Shown here: piece after piece, positions 1 to 6,694 of the stretch
How the letters are laid out: every line of letters starts with the position of its first letter
Position numbering within the stretch: position 1 is the first letter of the stretch
NCBI GenBank assembly: GCA_031177555.1
Contig: JAPSGM010000004.1
Span: 1 to 20,424 of the forward strand
From: Chloroflexota bacterium
GTDB lineage: Bacteria; Chloroflexota; Limnocylindria; QHBO01
Direction of reading: 5' to 3'
DNA: 20,424 bases
The notes under the pieces: generated by a model
Seen by the model: only the letters and a program-made list of their open reading frames with translations
The model's database searches: none
Told to the model about the DNA's origin: nothing
Program-made: the position numbers and the translations under genes

Positions 1-1118
1 GCCCGCGCCAGCCGCTGCCGAGCCGCGGCGATCCGCCGCACCGGATCGCCGCCGATCCGGCGCCGGTCGAGCGCCTCCGGATGGTCGCCGCGCGCGATCT
101 CGGCCAGGAGCACCGAGGCGCGGTCGAGCTGGACCGCCTCGGTGAGCAGCTGCACGAGGCTGAACCAGCGGGCCGGCTCGGTCACCGGGGCGGCGGCGAC
201 GCGCTCCACCAGCTCTGCGGCGCGGCCCGGGTGGCCCGCCCGCCGGTGCGCGGCGATCGCGGCGCGCACGTCGGGGAAGCCGGGCTCCATGCCAAGCGCC
301 TCGAGATAGTTCAGCAGCAGCTCCGCCGACTCCGCGCGCCGGTCCGCCGGCCCGCGCCGGACCCGCCGGTCGCGGAACTCACCGAGCAGCGCGCGCAGCT
401 CGCGGTCGACCCAGCGTCGCTGCGGCGTTTCCGGCGGGTAGCGGTCGGCGATGCGGCGCAGGAAGCCGATCCCCCGCAGGAGCGAGCCGGTGGCCACGTA
501 TGCCTGCCGCAGGTTCGCGCGGACCAGCGTCTCGTAGCCGGCGTCCAGCTCAACGAGGCGCTCGAGCGCCCCGATCCAGTCATCGGCGCGACCGCGCTCG
601 CGGTAGTGCTCGGCGGCATAGCGCAGCCAGTAGCGCTCGGAGTGGTCCCGCCAGTCCTCGCCGGCGATGTGGTGCTCCAGGATCCACGCGTTCTGCCGGG
701 CCGGGCCGGCCATGAACACCCCGACCGGGACGCGGAAGCCGGCGACGTTGCGCCACTCCGGCTGGTGCCAGCGGCTCGGCTCGGCCAAGCGGACCGGCCG
801 GCGCCGCGGCCGGGGCGTTCGCCCCCGCTCGTCGCGCTCCAGCGGCCAGGCCAGCGTCTCGGCTCCGCCGCGATCCAGGGCGCGGTCGTAGTGCAGGCGG
901 CGCAGGGGATCGCGGAGCTCGGCCCAGGCCCGGTTGAGGATGGAGGTGCGGCGGGTGGCCAGGTTGCCGGCGTCGCTGCGGTCGGGGTGGTGGCGCAGCA
1001 CCGCCTCGCGGAACGCGGCGCGCAGCTCGTCGGAGCTGGCGGAGGGCGGCGCGCCAAGGACCTCGTAGAAGTCCCGCTCCTCGGTGCGCGGCGCGTCGGA
1101 CGCCTCCGGGCTGGCCAT
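1..1118 (-). CDS. J-domain (DnaJ-like) protein, C-terminus cut by window edge
   Basis: The minus-strand frame from the ATG at 1118 stays open to base 1, so at least 372 residues are visible and the C-terminus lies outside the window. Residues about 16-82 form a J domain: DFYEVLG opens it, the HPD tripeptide is at 44-46 (RHHPDRS), and HYDRAL closes it. J domains stimulate Hsp70 (DnaK) ATPase. No Gly/Phe region, zinc-finger repeats or DnaJ C-terminal substrate domain follows. Instead there is an Arg/Pro-rich linker (about 98-112) and a long helical, Ala/Arg/Leu-rich region that looks TPR-like, so this is a specialised co-chaperone and not DnaJ itself. It is divergent from the cyanophycinase gene, 65 bp apart. 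A TATCCT -10 element lies 6 nt before the ATG, which suggests a leaderless mRNA and supports this start. The client is unknown. Confidence 0.8.
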   Translation of the reverse strand, partial: MASPEASDAPRTEERDFYEVLGAPPSASSDELRAAFREAVLRHHPDRSDAGNLATRRTSILNRAWAELRDPLRRLHYDRALDRGGAETLAWPLERDERGRTPRPRRRPVRLAEPSRWHQPEWRNVAGFRVPVGVFMAGPARQNAWILEHHIAGEDWRDHSERYWLRYAAEHYRERGRADDWIGALERLVELDAGYETLVRANLRQAYVATGSLLRGIGFLRRIADRYPPETPQRRWVDRELRALLGEFRDRRVRRGPADRRAESAELLLNYLEALGMEPGFPDVRAAIAAHRRAGHPGRAAELVERVAAAPVTEPARWFSLVQLLTEAVQLDRASVLLAEIARGDHPEALDRRRIGGDPVRRIAAARQRLAR

Positions 1119-1124
1119 CCCACG

Positions 1125-1130
1125 AGGATA
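1125..1130 (-). promoter_or_regulatory. -10 element of the J-domain gene (leaderless)
   Basis: On the minus strand TATCCT ends 6 nt before the ATG at 1118, so transcription would begin at or very near the start codon. No convincing -35 or Shine-Dalgarno sequence is seen. The same geometry recurs at the other unit-leading genes in the window. Confidence 0.5.
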
Positions 1131-1169
1131 CGACGAGCCCGGAGCGAACGCCCGTTCGGCCGCATTGGG

Positions 1170-1175
1170 TATGCT
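1170..1175 (+). promoter_or_regulatory. -10 element of cphB (leaderless)
   Basis: TATGCT ends 8 nt before the ATG at 1184, and there is no Shine-Dalgarno sequence in that gap. The spacing fits initiation at or 1-2 nt before the start codon. The -35 region shows no good match. Confidence 0.5.
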
Positions 1176-1183
1176 CCCCCTCG

Positions 1184-2173
1184 ATGGCCGCCTCCGCCCG
1201 CCCGGGAGGACCACGCGCCGGGCACCTGCTCATCATCGGCGGCGCCGAGGACAAGATCCGACAGCGCCAGATCCTGTCGCGGTTCGTCAGCCTGGCGGGC
1301 GGGTCCGACGCCGTGGTCACGGTGATCTCGACGGCGTCGTCGCTCGGCGACGAGGCCACCGAGCTCTACAAGTCGCTCTTCCACCAGCTGGGCGTAACCG
1401 AAGTCCGCGGCCTGCGCCCGCTGACGCGCGAGGATGCCAACGACCGCGAGCTGTCCGCCGCCGCGTCCGATGCCACCGGCATCTTCATGACGGGCGGCAA
1501 CCAGCTGCGGCTGTCGAGCGTCATCGGCGGCACCGCCCTGGGCAAGGCGATCGTGGAGCGGCACCGCCGCGGGACCATCGTGGCCGGGACGAGCGCCGGG
1601 GCGTCGGCCATCAGCACCCACATGGTCGCGTTCGGCACCAGCGGCGCCACGCCGAAGCAGCGCATGACCCAGATGAGCGCCGGGCTGGGGCTGCTGCCAG
1701 GCGTGATCATCGACCAGCACTTCGAGCAGCGAAACCGCCTGGGACGGCTGCTGGCGCTGGTGGCGCAATCGCCGTCGCTGCTCGGCATCGGGATCGACGA
1801 GGACACGGCCGCCCTGGTCAGCCCATCGGGCGTGCTGGAGGTCATCGGCAAGGGGTCGGTCACCCTGCTCGACCCGGCCGGGATCCAGACCGATGCCTAC
1901 GAGGTCAAGCGCCACCGGCCGATCATGGTCAGCGGCGTCGTCCTCCATTCGCTGCCGTCCGGCTACCGGTTCGAGTTTCGCCGACGGCGGCTGCTGGCGC
2001 CGCTGCGGCCCGTGTCCGCCACCGACCGGGAGCTGGCGCAGCTGGAGCGGGCGGGCAAGGCCACGCGGCGCCTCATCCGGCGCATCGCCGCGGAGGGCGC
2101 CGACGACACCGCGCCGGAGCGGGCCCGCCGCCGGGCGCTCTACGCGCGGCGCAAGGAAGAGGCGAGCGAGTGA
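1184..2173 (+). CDS. cphB: Cyanophycinase (peptidase S51-type)
   Basis: This 329-residue protein should hydrolyse cyanophycin (multi-L-arginyl-poly-L-aspartate) to beta-Asp-Arg dipeptides as a cytoplasmic serine hydrolase. Family signatures are clear: LLIIGGAEDK near the N-terminus, MTGGNQLRL with Q106, the nucleophile elbow GTSAGAS with Ser137, and IIDQHFEQRNRLGRL with His179. These positions are close to the serine, glutamine and histidine described for cyanobacterial CphB. GIGIDEDTA (201-208) is also typical. The length is somewhat above the cyanobacterial enzyme because of an Arg/Ala-rich tail after about 275. The ATG at 1184 sits 8 nt after a TATGCT -10. The stop overlaps the GTG start of cphA (GTGA, 2170-2173), so degradation and synthesis genes are probably translationally coupled. 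Confidence 0.93.
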   Translation: MAASARPGGPRAGHLLIIGGAEDKIRQRQILSRFVSLAGGSDAVVTVISTASSLGDEATELYKSLFHQLGVTEVRGLRPLTREDANDRELSAAASDATGIFMTGGNQLRLSSVIGGTALGKAIVERHRRGTIVAGTSAGASAISTHMVAFGTSGATPKQRMTQMSAGLGLLPGVIIDQHFEQRNRLGRLLALVAQSPSLLGIGIDEDTAALVSPSGVLEVIGKGSVTLLDPAGIQTDAYEVKRHRPIMVSGVVLHSLPSGYRFEFRRRRLLAPLRPVSATDRELAQLERAGKATRRLIRRIAAEGADDTAPERARRRALYARRKEEASE

Positions 2174-5010
2174 GCACCACGCCCAGGCCGGCGCGGGCAG
2201 CGATCTCGCACGCTTCGGTCCGCAAGGCCGCGACGAGCAAGGCGAAGCGCTCCAGGCTGAAGCCGACCAGCTCGATGAAGGTCGTCGAGACCCGGGTCTA
2301 CCGTGGCCCGAACTTCTGGAGCTACGGGCCGGCGATCAAGCTGATCGTCGACCTGGGCGTGCTGGAGGAGTTCCCCTCGAACACCATCCCCGGCTTCGTG
2401 GAGGGACTGCTGGACCTGCTGCCCGAGGTCGGGCAGCACTCCTGCTCGACCGGCAGGGCCGGCGGCTTCGCCGAGCGGCTGCGCGAGGGGACGTGGGCCG
2501 GGCACGTGGCCGAGCACGTCGCCCTGCAGCTGCAGCGCATGGCCGGCACCGAGGTCGGCCGGGGCAAGACGCGCGGCACCGGCGAGCCGGGCCGCTACCA
2601 CGTCGTGTACTCGTACGCCGACGAGACCGTGGGCCTGGCGGCCGGACGGCTGGCCGTGCGGCTGGTCAACCACCTGGTGGAGCCCGACCCGGAGTTCGAC
2701 TTCGGTGCCGAGTTCGAGCGGCTGGTCCTCCTCGCCGAGCGCGCCGCCTTCGGGCCGTCGACGCAGGCCATCCTGGACGAGGCGCACCTACGCGACATCC
2801 CCTTCATCCGGCTCAGCGAGCAGTCCCTGGTGCAGCTCGGCCACGGGATCCACCAGAAGCGCATCCGCGCCACCATGACCAGCCTGACCAGCTCGCTCGG
2901 CGTGGACATCGCATCGGACAAGAAGCTGACCAACAAGCTGCTGGCGGGGACCGGCGTGCCCGTCCCCCGCTCCCAGATCGTGCGCGGCGAGGACGAGGCG
3001 GTCGCCGCGGCGGTGACCATCGGCTACCCGGTGGCCATCAAGCCGCTGGACGGCAACCACGGGCGCGGCGTGATGCTGAACCTGTCCGACGAGGCCGGCG
3101 TGCGCAGCAGCTATGCCGTGGCACGCCGCGAGTCGCGCAACGGCGGCGTGGTGGTGGAGACCTTCCTGAACGGCAACGACTACCGCTGCCTGGTCATCGC
3201 CGGCGCCCTGCGCGCCGTCGCGCAACGCGTGCCGGCCCACGTGGTGGGCGACGGCGAGGCGACGCTGGCGCAGCTGGTGGAGATCACCAACGCCGACCCG
3301 CGCCGCGGCATCGGTCACGAGAAGGTCCTGACCCGTATCAAGGTGGACGAGGAGTCGATCACCTATGCGCGCGAGCAGGGCTTCGAGATGGGCGACGTGC
3401 CGCCGCGCGGGGTCCGGGTCTTCCTCAAGCGCACCGGCAACATGAGCACCGGCGGAATCAGCATCGACCGGACCGATGAGATCCACCCCGACAACGCCGA
3501 GATCGCCGAGCTGGCCGCGCGCGTGATCGGGCTGGATATCGCCGGCATCGACTTCGTCTGCCCGGACATCAGCGTCCCGGTGCGCGAGACCGGTGGCGGG
3601 ATCGTGGAGGTCAACGCGGCGCCCGGCTTCCGGATGCACACCAACCCCACCGAAGGGGAGGCGCAGTACGTGGCCAAGCCGGTCATCGACAGCCTCTTCC
3701 CGCCCGGGTCGCCGTCGCGCATCCCGATCGTGGCGGTGACCGGCTCGAACGGCAAGACCACCACGGCCCGCATGCTGGCCCACATCATGAAGGGCATGGG
3801 CCACAAGGTGGGCATGACCTCCACCGACGGCATCTTCGTCGACGGCCGGCCGGTGCGCCGCGGCGACATGAGCGGCCCGCGCTCCGCCTCCACCGTCCTG
3901 CAGAACCCGATGGTCGACTTCGCGGTCTTCGAGGTGGCGCGCGGCGGCATCCTGCGCGAGGGGCTGGGCTACCAGCGCAACGACGTCGCGGTCGTCCTCA
4001 ACGTCACCGGCGACCACCTGGGCCTGGGCGGCATCACCTCGCTGCGGCAGCTGGCCGCGGTGAAGCAGGTCGTGGTCGAGGCGGTGCCGCGGGACGGGGT
4101 CGCGGTGCTGAACGCGGACGACCCGCTGGTCGCGGCCATGGCCCGCCACTGCTCCGGCTCGGTCATCTACTTCAGCATGAGCGAGGACAACGAGATCATC
4201 CGCCGCCAGTCATCACGCGGCCGTCGCTCGGTGACGGTGGAGCGCGGGCGCAACGGGGAGATGATCGTCCTGCGGCAGGGACGCAAGTCGATGCCGCTGG
4301 CGTGGACGCACCTGCTGCCGTCGACGTTCGAGGGACGGGCCCGGATGAACGTCCAGAACGCGCTGGCCGCCACCGCGGCGGCGTGGGCGGCCGGCGCCCA
4401 CCTCCACGACATCCGGCAGGGACTGCGCACCTTCACGACCAGCTACTTCATGGCCCCAGGACGCCTCAACCTGTTCGAGCTGAACGGCTACCGGGTGGTG
4501 GTGGACTACGCCCACAACCCGCCGGCCCTGCAGGCCCTGGGGGAGTTCGTCGACTCGCTGGCGCGCCCGTCGGCGGGCGGCAACCGGCCGCTGGTTACGG
4601 GGCGCCGCATCGCGGTGGTGGCGACTGCCGGCGACCGCCGAGACGAGGACATCGTGGAGCTCGGACGGGTCGCCGCCCGCCACTTCGACAGCATCGTGAT
4701 CCGGGAGGACGTGAACAACCGCGGCAGGCCGCGCGGCGACACCGCGGCGCTGGTCGAGCGGGGCATCCGCGAGGCCATGGCCGCCGATGGCGCGCGCACG
4801 ACCGAGGTGACGACCATCCTGCCCGAGCTGGACGCGGCGCGGCATGCGCTGGACATGGGCCGAGAGGGAGACATCGTCGTCGTCTGCGTGGACCATCCGA
4901 ACGAGGTCTGGAAGGAGCTCCAGCACCGGCAGCACGGGGCGTCGAGCGCCGTGGCTGGCGGCATGCGAGCGCTCACCGACCTCGGCCAGGAGGTTGAGCT
5001 GGAGGCCTAG
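2170..5010 (+). CDS. cphA: Cyanophycin synthetase
   Basis: This 946-residue enzyme polymerises Asp and Arg using ATP. The N domain starts near residue 36 (ETRVYRGPNFWS) and carries an HxxEH motif at 112-116. The ATP-grasp (G) domain spans about 215-500, with KPLDGNHGRGV at 291-301 and EVNAAPGFRMH near its end; it adds Asp to the backbone. The Mur-like M domain (from about 515) has the P-loop TGSNGKTTT at 524-532, NVTGDHLGLGG at 611-621, DYAHNP and REDVNNRGRPRGD (845-857); it attaches Arg to the Asp side chain. I chose the GTG at 2170 because it overlaps the cphB stop and has an upstream AAGGAAGAGG. The ATG at 2275 would give 911 residues, nearer the usual N-terminus; the extra 35 residues are Lys/Arg/Ser-rich. 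The TAG stop overlaps the stop of the convergent gene. Confidence 0.94.
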   Translation: MSTTPRPARAAISHASVRKAATSKAKRSRLKPTSSMKVVETRVYRGPNFWSYGPAIKLIVDLGVLEEFPSNTIPGFVEGLLDLLPEVGQHSCSTGRAGGFAERLREGTWAGHVAEHVALQLQRMAGTEVGRGKTRGTGEPGRYHVVYSYADETVGLAAGRLAVRLVNHLVEPDPEFDFGAEFERLVLLAERAAFGPSTQAILDEAHLRDIPFIRLSEQSLVQLGHGIHQKRIRATMTSLTSSLGVDIASDKKLTNKLLAGTGVPVPRSQIVRGEDEAVAAAVTIGYPVAIKPLDGNHGRGVMLNLSDEAGVRSSYAVARRESRNGGVVVETFLNGNDYRCLVIAGALRAVAQRVPAHVVGDGEATLAQLVEITNADPRRGIGHEKVLTRIKVDEESITYAREQGFEMGDVPPRGVRVFLKRTGNMSTGGISIDRTDEIHPDNAEIAELAARVIGLDIAGIDFVCPDISVPVRETGGGIVEVNAAPGFRMHTNPTEGEAQYVAKPVIDSLFPPGSPSRIPIVAVTGSNGKTTTARMLAHIMKGMGHKVGMTSTDGIFVDGRPVRRGDMSGPRSASTVLQNPMVDFAVFEVARGGILREGLGYQRNDVAVVLNVTGDHLGLGGITSLRQLAAVKQVVVEAVPRDGVAVLNADDPLVAAMARHCSGSVIYFSMSEDNEIIRRQSSRGRRSVTVERGRNGEMIVLRQGRKSMPLAWTHLLPSTFEGRARMNVQNALAATAAAWAAGAHLHDIRQGLRTFTTSYFMAPGRLNLFELNGYRVVVDYAHNPPALQALGEFVDSLARPSAGGNRPLVTGRRIAVVATAGDRRDEDIVELGRVAARHFDSIVIREDVNNRGRPRGDTAALVERGIREAMAADGARTTEVTTILPELDAARHALDMGREGDIVVVCVDHPNEVWKELQHRQHGASSAVAGGMRALTDLGQEVELEA

Positions 5011-6671
5011 GCGCCGGCCGCCAGGATCGCGCGCAGCTCGTCCATGGTGACCGGCTGGTAGCCGTGGCGCTCCAGCCAGTCGAAGATCTCGGGACGCTCG
5101 GCGTGGGCCATGATCGCCGCCACGTCTCCGCGACGAGAGCGCGACAGCAACGCCTGGAGCGCCTCCAACTCGGTCGGGTAGGCGGGCACCTCACGCATGT
5201 AGCCGGCATCGGCCACGCCGCGCCGCAGGATGGCGTTCATCGACTCCAGGTCCCGGCCGCGCAGGTAATGCTGCTTCTCGGCGATCACCACCTCGTCGGC
5301 GCCGCGGCCGGCGATGCGGCCGAGGTTGCGCAGGATCTCGTTGGAGCGGTCCCCGGCGGTCCCGATCGCCAGCAGCACCCGCCCCCGAGCTGTTCCGCCG
5401 CGCCCGTTCCCACCGTCGCCCTCCACGCCCTGCCTCGTGGCGCCGCCGCCCACCAGGTGGCGGCACACGTCCAGCAGGCCGACGAGGCCGGCCTCGTTGT
5501 GGGCGAAGTCGACCATCGCCAGGCGTCCATCGCGCTCGAATAGGTTCATGCGGCCGGGGTTCGAGGTCGTGTCCCGGGCGAAGGTGCGCAGGCCCTCGCG
5601 GATGCGGGCAGGCGGCAGGTCCAGCGCGTCGGCCGCCGCCGCCGCGGCCAGCGCGTTGGCGACGTTGAACGTCGAGAGGCCGCCGAACGTGACCGGGGCG
5701 TCGGCGGCCGGGACCAGGCGCAGCGCGCGGCGTCCCGGACGCAGCAGCACCAGCCAGCCGTCGCGCAGCACCGCGGCCCGGCCACCCGCGTCGAGCGCCT
5801 CGCGGACCTGCCGGGCGGCGGGGTCCAGGCCGAAGGCGTAGATGCCGGCGCGCGTCTGGCGCCGCATGGCCCACACCCGCTCGTCGGCGGCGTTCAGCAC
5901 GGCCCACCCGTCGCGCCGCGTGATGCGCACGATGGCGCCCTTCACCTCGGCCAGCTCGTCGATGGTGTCGATGCCCTGCAGGCCCAGGTGATCGGCGCTC
6001 ACGTTGGTGACCACGGCCACGTCGTTGGCCGCGTAGCCGATGCCGCGCAGCAGGATCCCGCCGCGCGCCGTCTCCAGCACCGCGAGGTCCAGGCCGGGCT
6101 CGGACAGGATGCGGCCGGCGCCGCCATAGCCGGTCCAGTCCCCCGCCTCGACCAGCTCTCCGCGGACGTAGATGCCGTCGGAGTTCGTCATGCCCACCCG
6201 GCGCCGGGCCGTGGTGGCGATGTGGGCCAGCAGGCGGGTGGTCGTGCTCTTCCCGTTCGTGCCGGTGACGGCGACGATCGGGATGCGAGGGTTCGGCAGG
6301 CTCGGCAGCGGGCCGAGCGCCATGGCCCGCAGGGCGCGGACCTCGCGCCCCTCGTCGCTCGCGCCCAGGCTCAGCCGGGCCGCGGCCGCGCCGATGGCCT
6401 GGGCGATCGTCCGTCGCCGCCACGGGTAGGCCGCCATCGCGCGCCGGCCGTCGGACGAGTGGCGCAGCGTCACGCGCGGCGAAGCGAGGCCCAGCCGCTC
6501 GTGCAGCCGACGGACGGATTCGGCGGCGGCCTCGGCGACCCTGGCCGCCGCTCCGGGCTCGTCGGCACCGAACTCGAGCTTGACGGCCGGGCGCGTGAAG
6601 AAGCGATTGGGGCCGTCCAGGACGCGCAGCTCCAGCAGCTCCACGCCCTCCGGGGGCGCTTCCTGCGGCAT
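5007..6671 (-). CDS. CphA-like Mur ligase lacking the ATP-grasp domain
   Basis: This 554-residue protein has a short CphA-like N domain (LRVLDGPNRFFTRPAVKLEFG, 15-35, matching the RVYRGPNFWSYGPAIKL region of CphA), followed directly by a CphA-type Mur ligase. Visible motifs are P-loop TGTNGKSTTT (136-145), ARGGILLRGIGY (202-213), NVSADHLGLQGI (223-234), STFNVANAL, VDFAHNEAG (387-395) and TAGDRSNE. The roughly 280-residue ATP-grasp domain is absent. The N domain lacks the HxxEH seen in CphA, and the CphA motif REDVNNRGR is replaced by AEKQHYLRGR (464-473). A Gly/Arg-rich stretch lies at 408-430. It should form an ATP-dependent amide bond to a carboxylate acceptor; the substrate is unknown. The ATG at 6671 is preferred over the GTG at 6689 because a TATACT -10 ends 7 nt upstream and would cut through the longer form. 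It is convergent with cphA and overlaps it by 4 bp. Confidence 0.85.
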   Translation of the reverse strand: MPQEAPPEGVELLELRVLDGPNRFFTRPAVKLEFGADEPGAAARVAEAAAESVRRLHERLGLASPRVTLRHSSDGRRAMAAYPWRRRTIAQAIGAAAARLSLGASDEGREVRALRAMALGPLPSLPNPRIPIVAVTGTNGKSTTTRLLAHIATTARRRVGMTNSDGIYVRGELVEAGDWTGYGGAGRILSEPGLDLAVLETARGGILLRGIGYAANDVAVVTNVSADHLGLQGIDTIDELAEVKGAIVRITRRDGWAVLNAADERVWAMRRQTRAGIYAFGLDPAARQVREALDAGGRAAVLRDGWLVLLRPGRRALRLVPAADAPVTFGGLSTFNVANALAAAAAADALDLPPARIREGLRTFARDTTSNPGRMNLFERDGRLAMVDFAHNEAGLVGLLDVCRHLVGGGATRQGVEGDGGNGRGGTARGRVLLAIGTAGDRSNEILRNLGRIAGRGADEVVIAEKQHYLRGRDLESMNAILRRGVADAGYMREVPAYPTELEALQALLSRSRRGDVAAIMAHAERPEIFDWLERHGYQPVTMDELRAILAAGA

Positions 6672-6678
6672 GGCCGGC

Positions 6679-6686
6679 AGTATACT
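6679..6686. promoter_or_regulatory. Palindromic bidirectional -10 element (AGTATACT)
   Basis: AGTATACT is a perfect palindrome, so TATACT reads on both strands: 6681-6686 on plus, 8 nt before the M20 peptidase ATG (6695), and 6684-6679 on minus, 7 nt before the Mur ligase ATG (6671). Only 23 bp separate the two start codons. Each promoter's -35 region would lie inside the opposite gene, and neither side shows a good -35. Two face-to-face leaderless promoters sharing one melting site should be mutually exclusive. Confidence 0.55.
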
Positions 6687-6694
6687 CACGCGCC

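Noticed and set aside
311..1948. 545-residue minus-strand open frame
   Set aside because: It is antisense to cphB and out of frame with the J-domain gene; composition is typical of a GC-rich shadow frame.
1084..2169. Upstream in-frame extension of cphA giving a 1308-residue frame
   Set aside because: It overlaps cphB almost completely in another frame, is Arg/Pro/Ala-rich without family motifs, and the GTG at 2170 with GTGA overlap explains the true start.
6672..6689. GTG at 6689 as start of the CphA-like ligase
   Set aside because: It would put the TATACT promoter inside the gene and leaves no room for its own signals; the ATG at 6671 fits a leaderless start.
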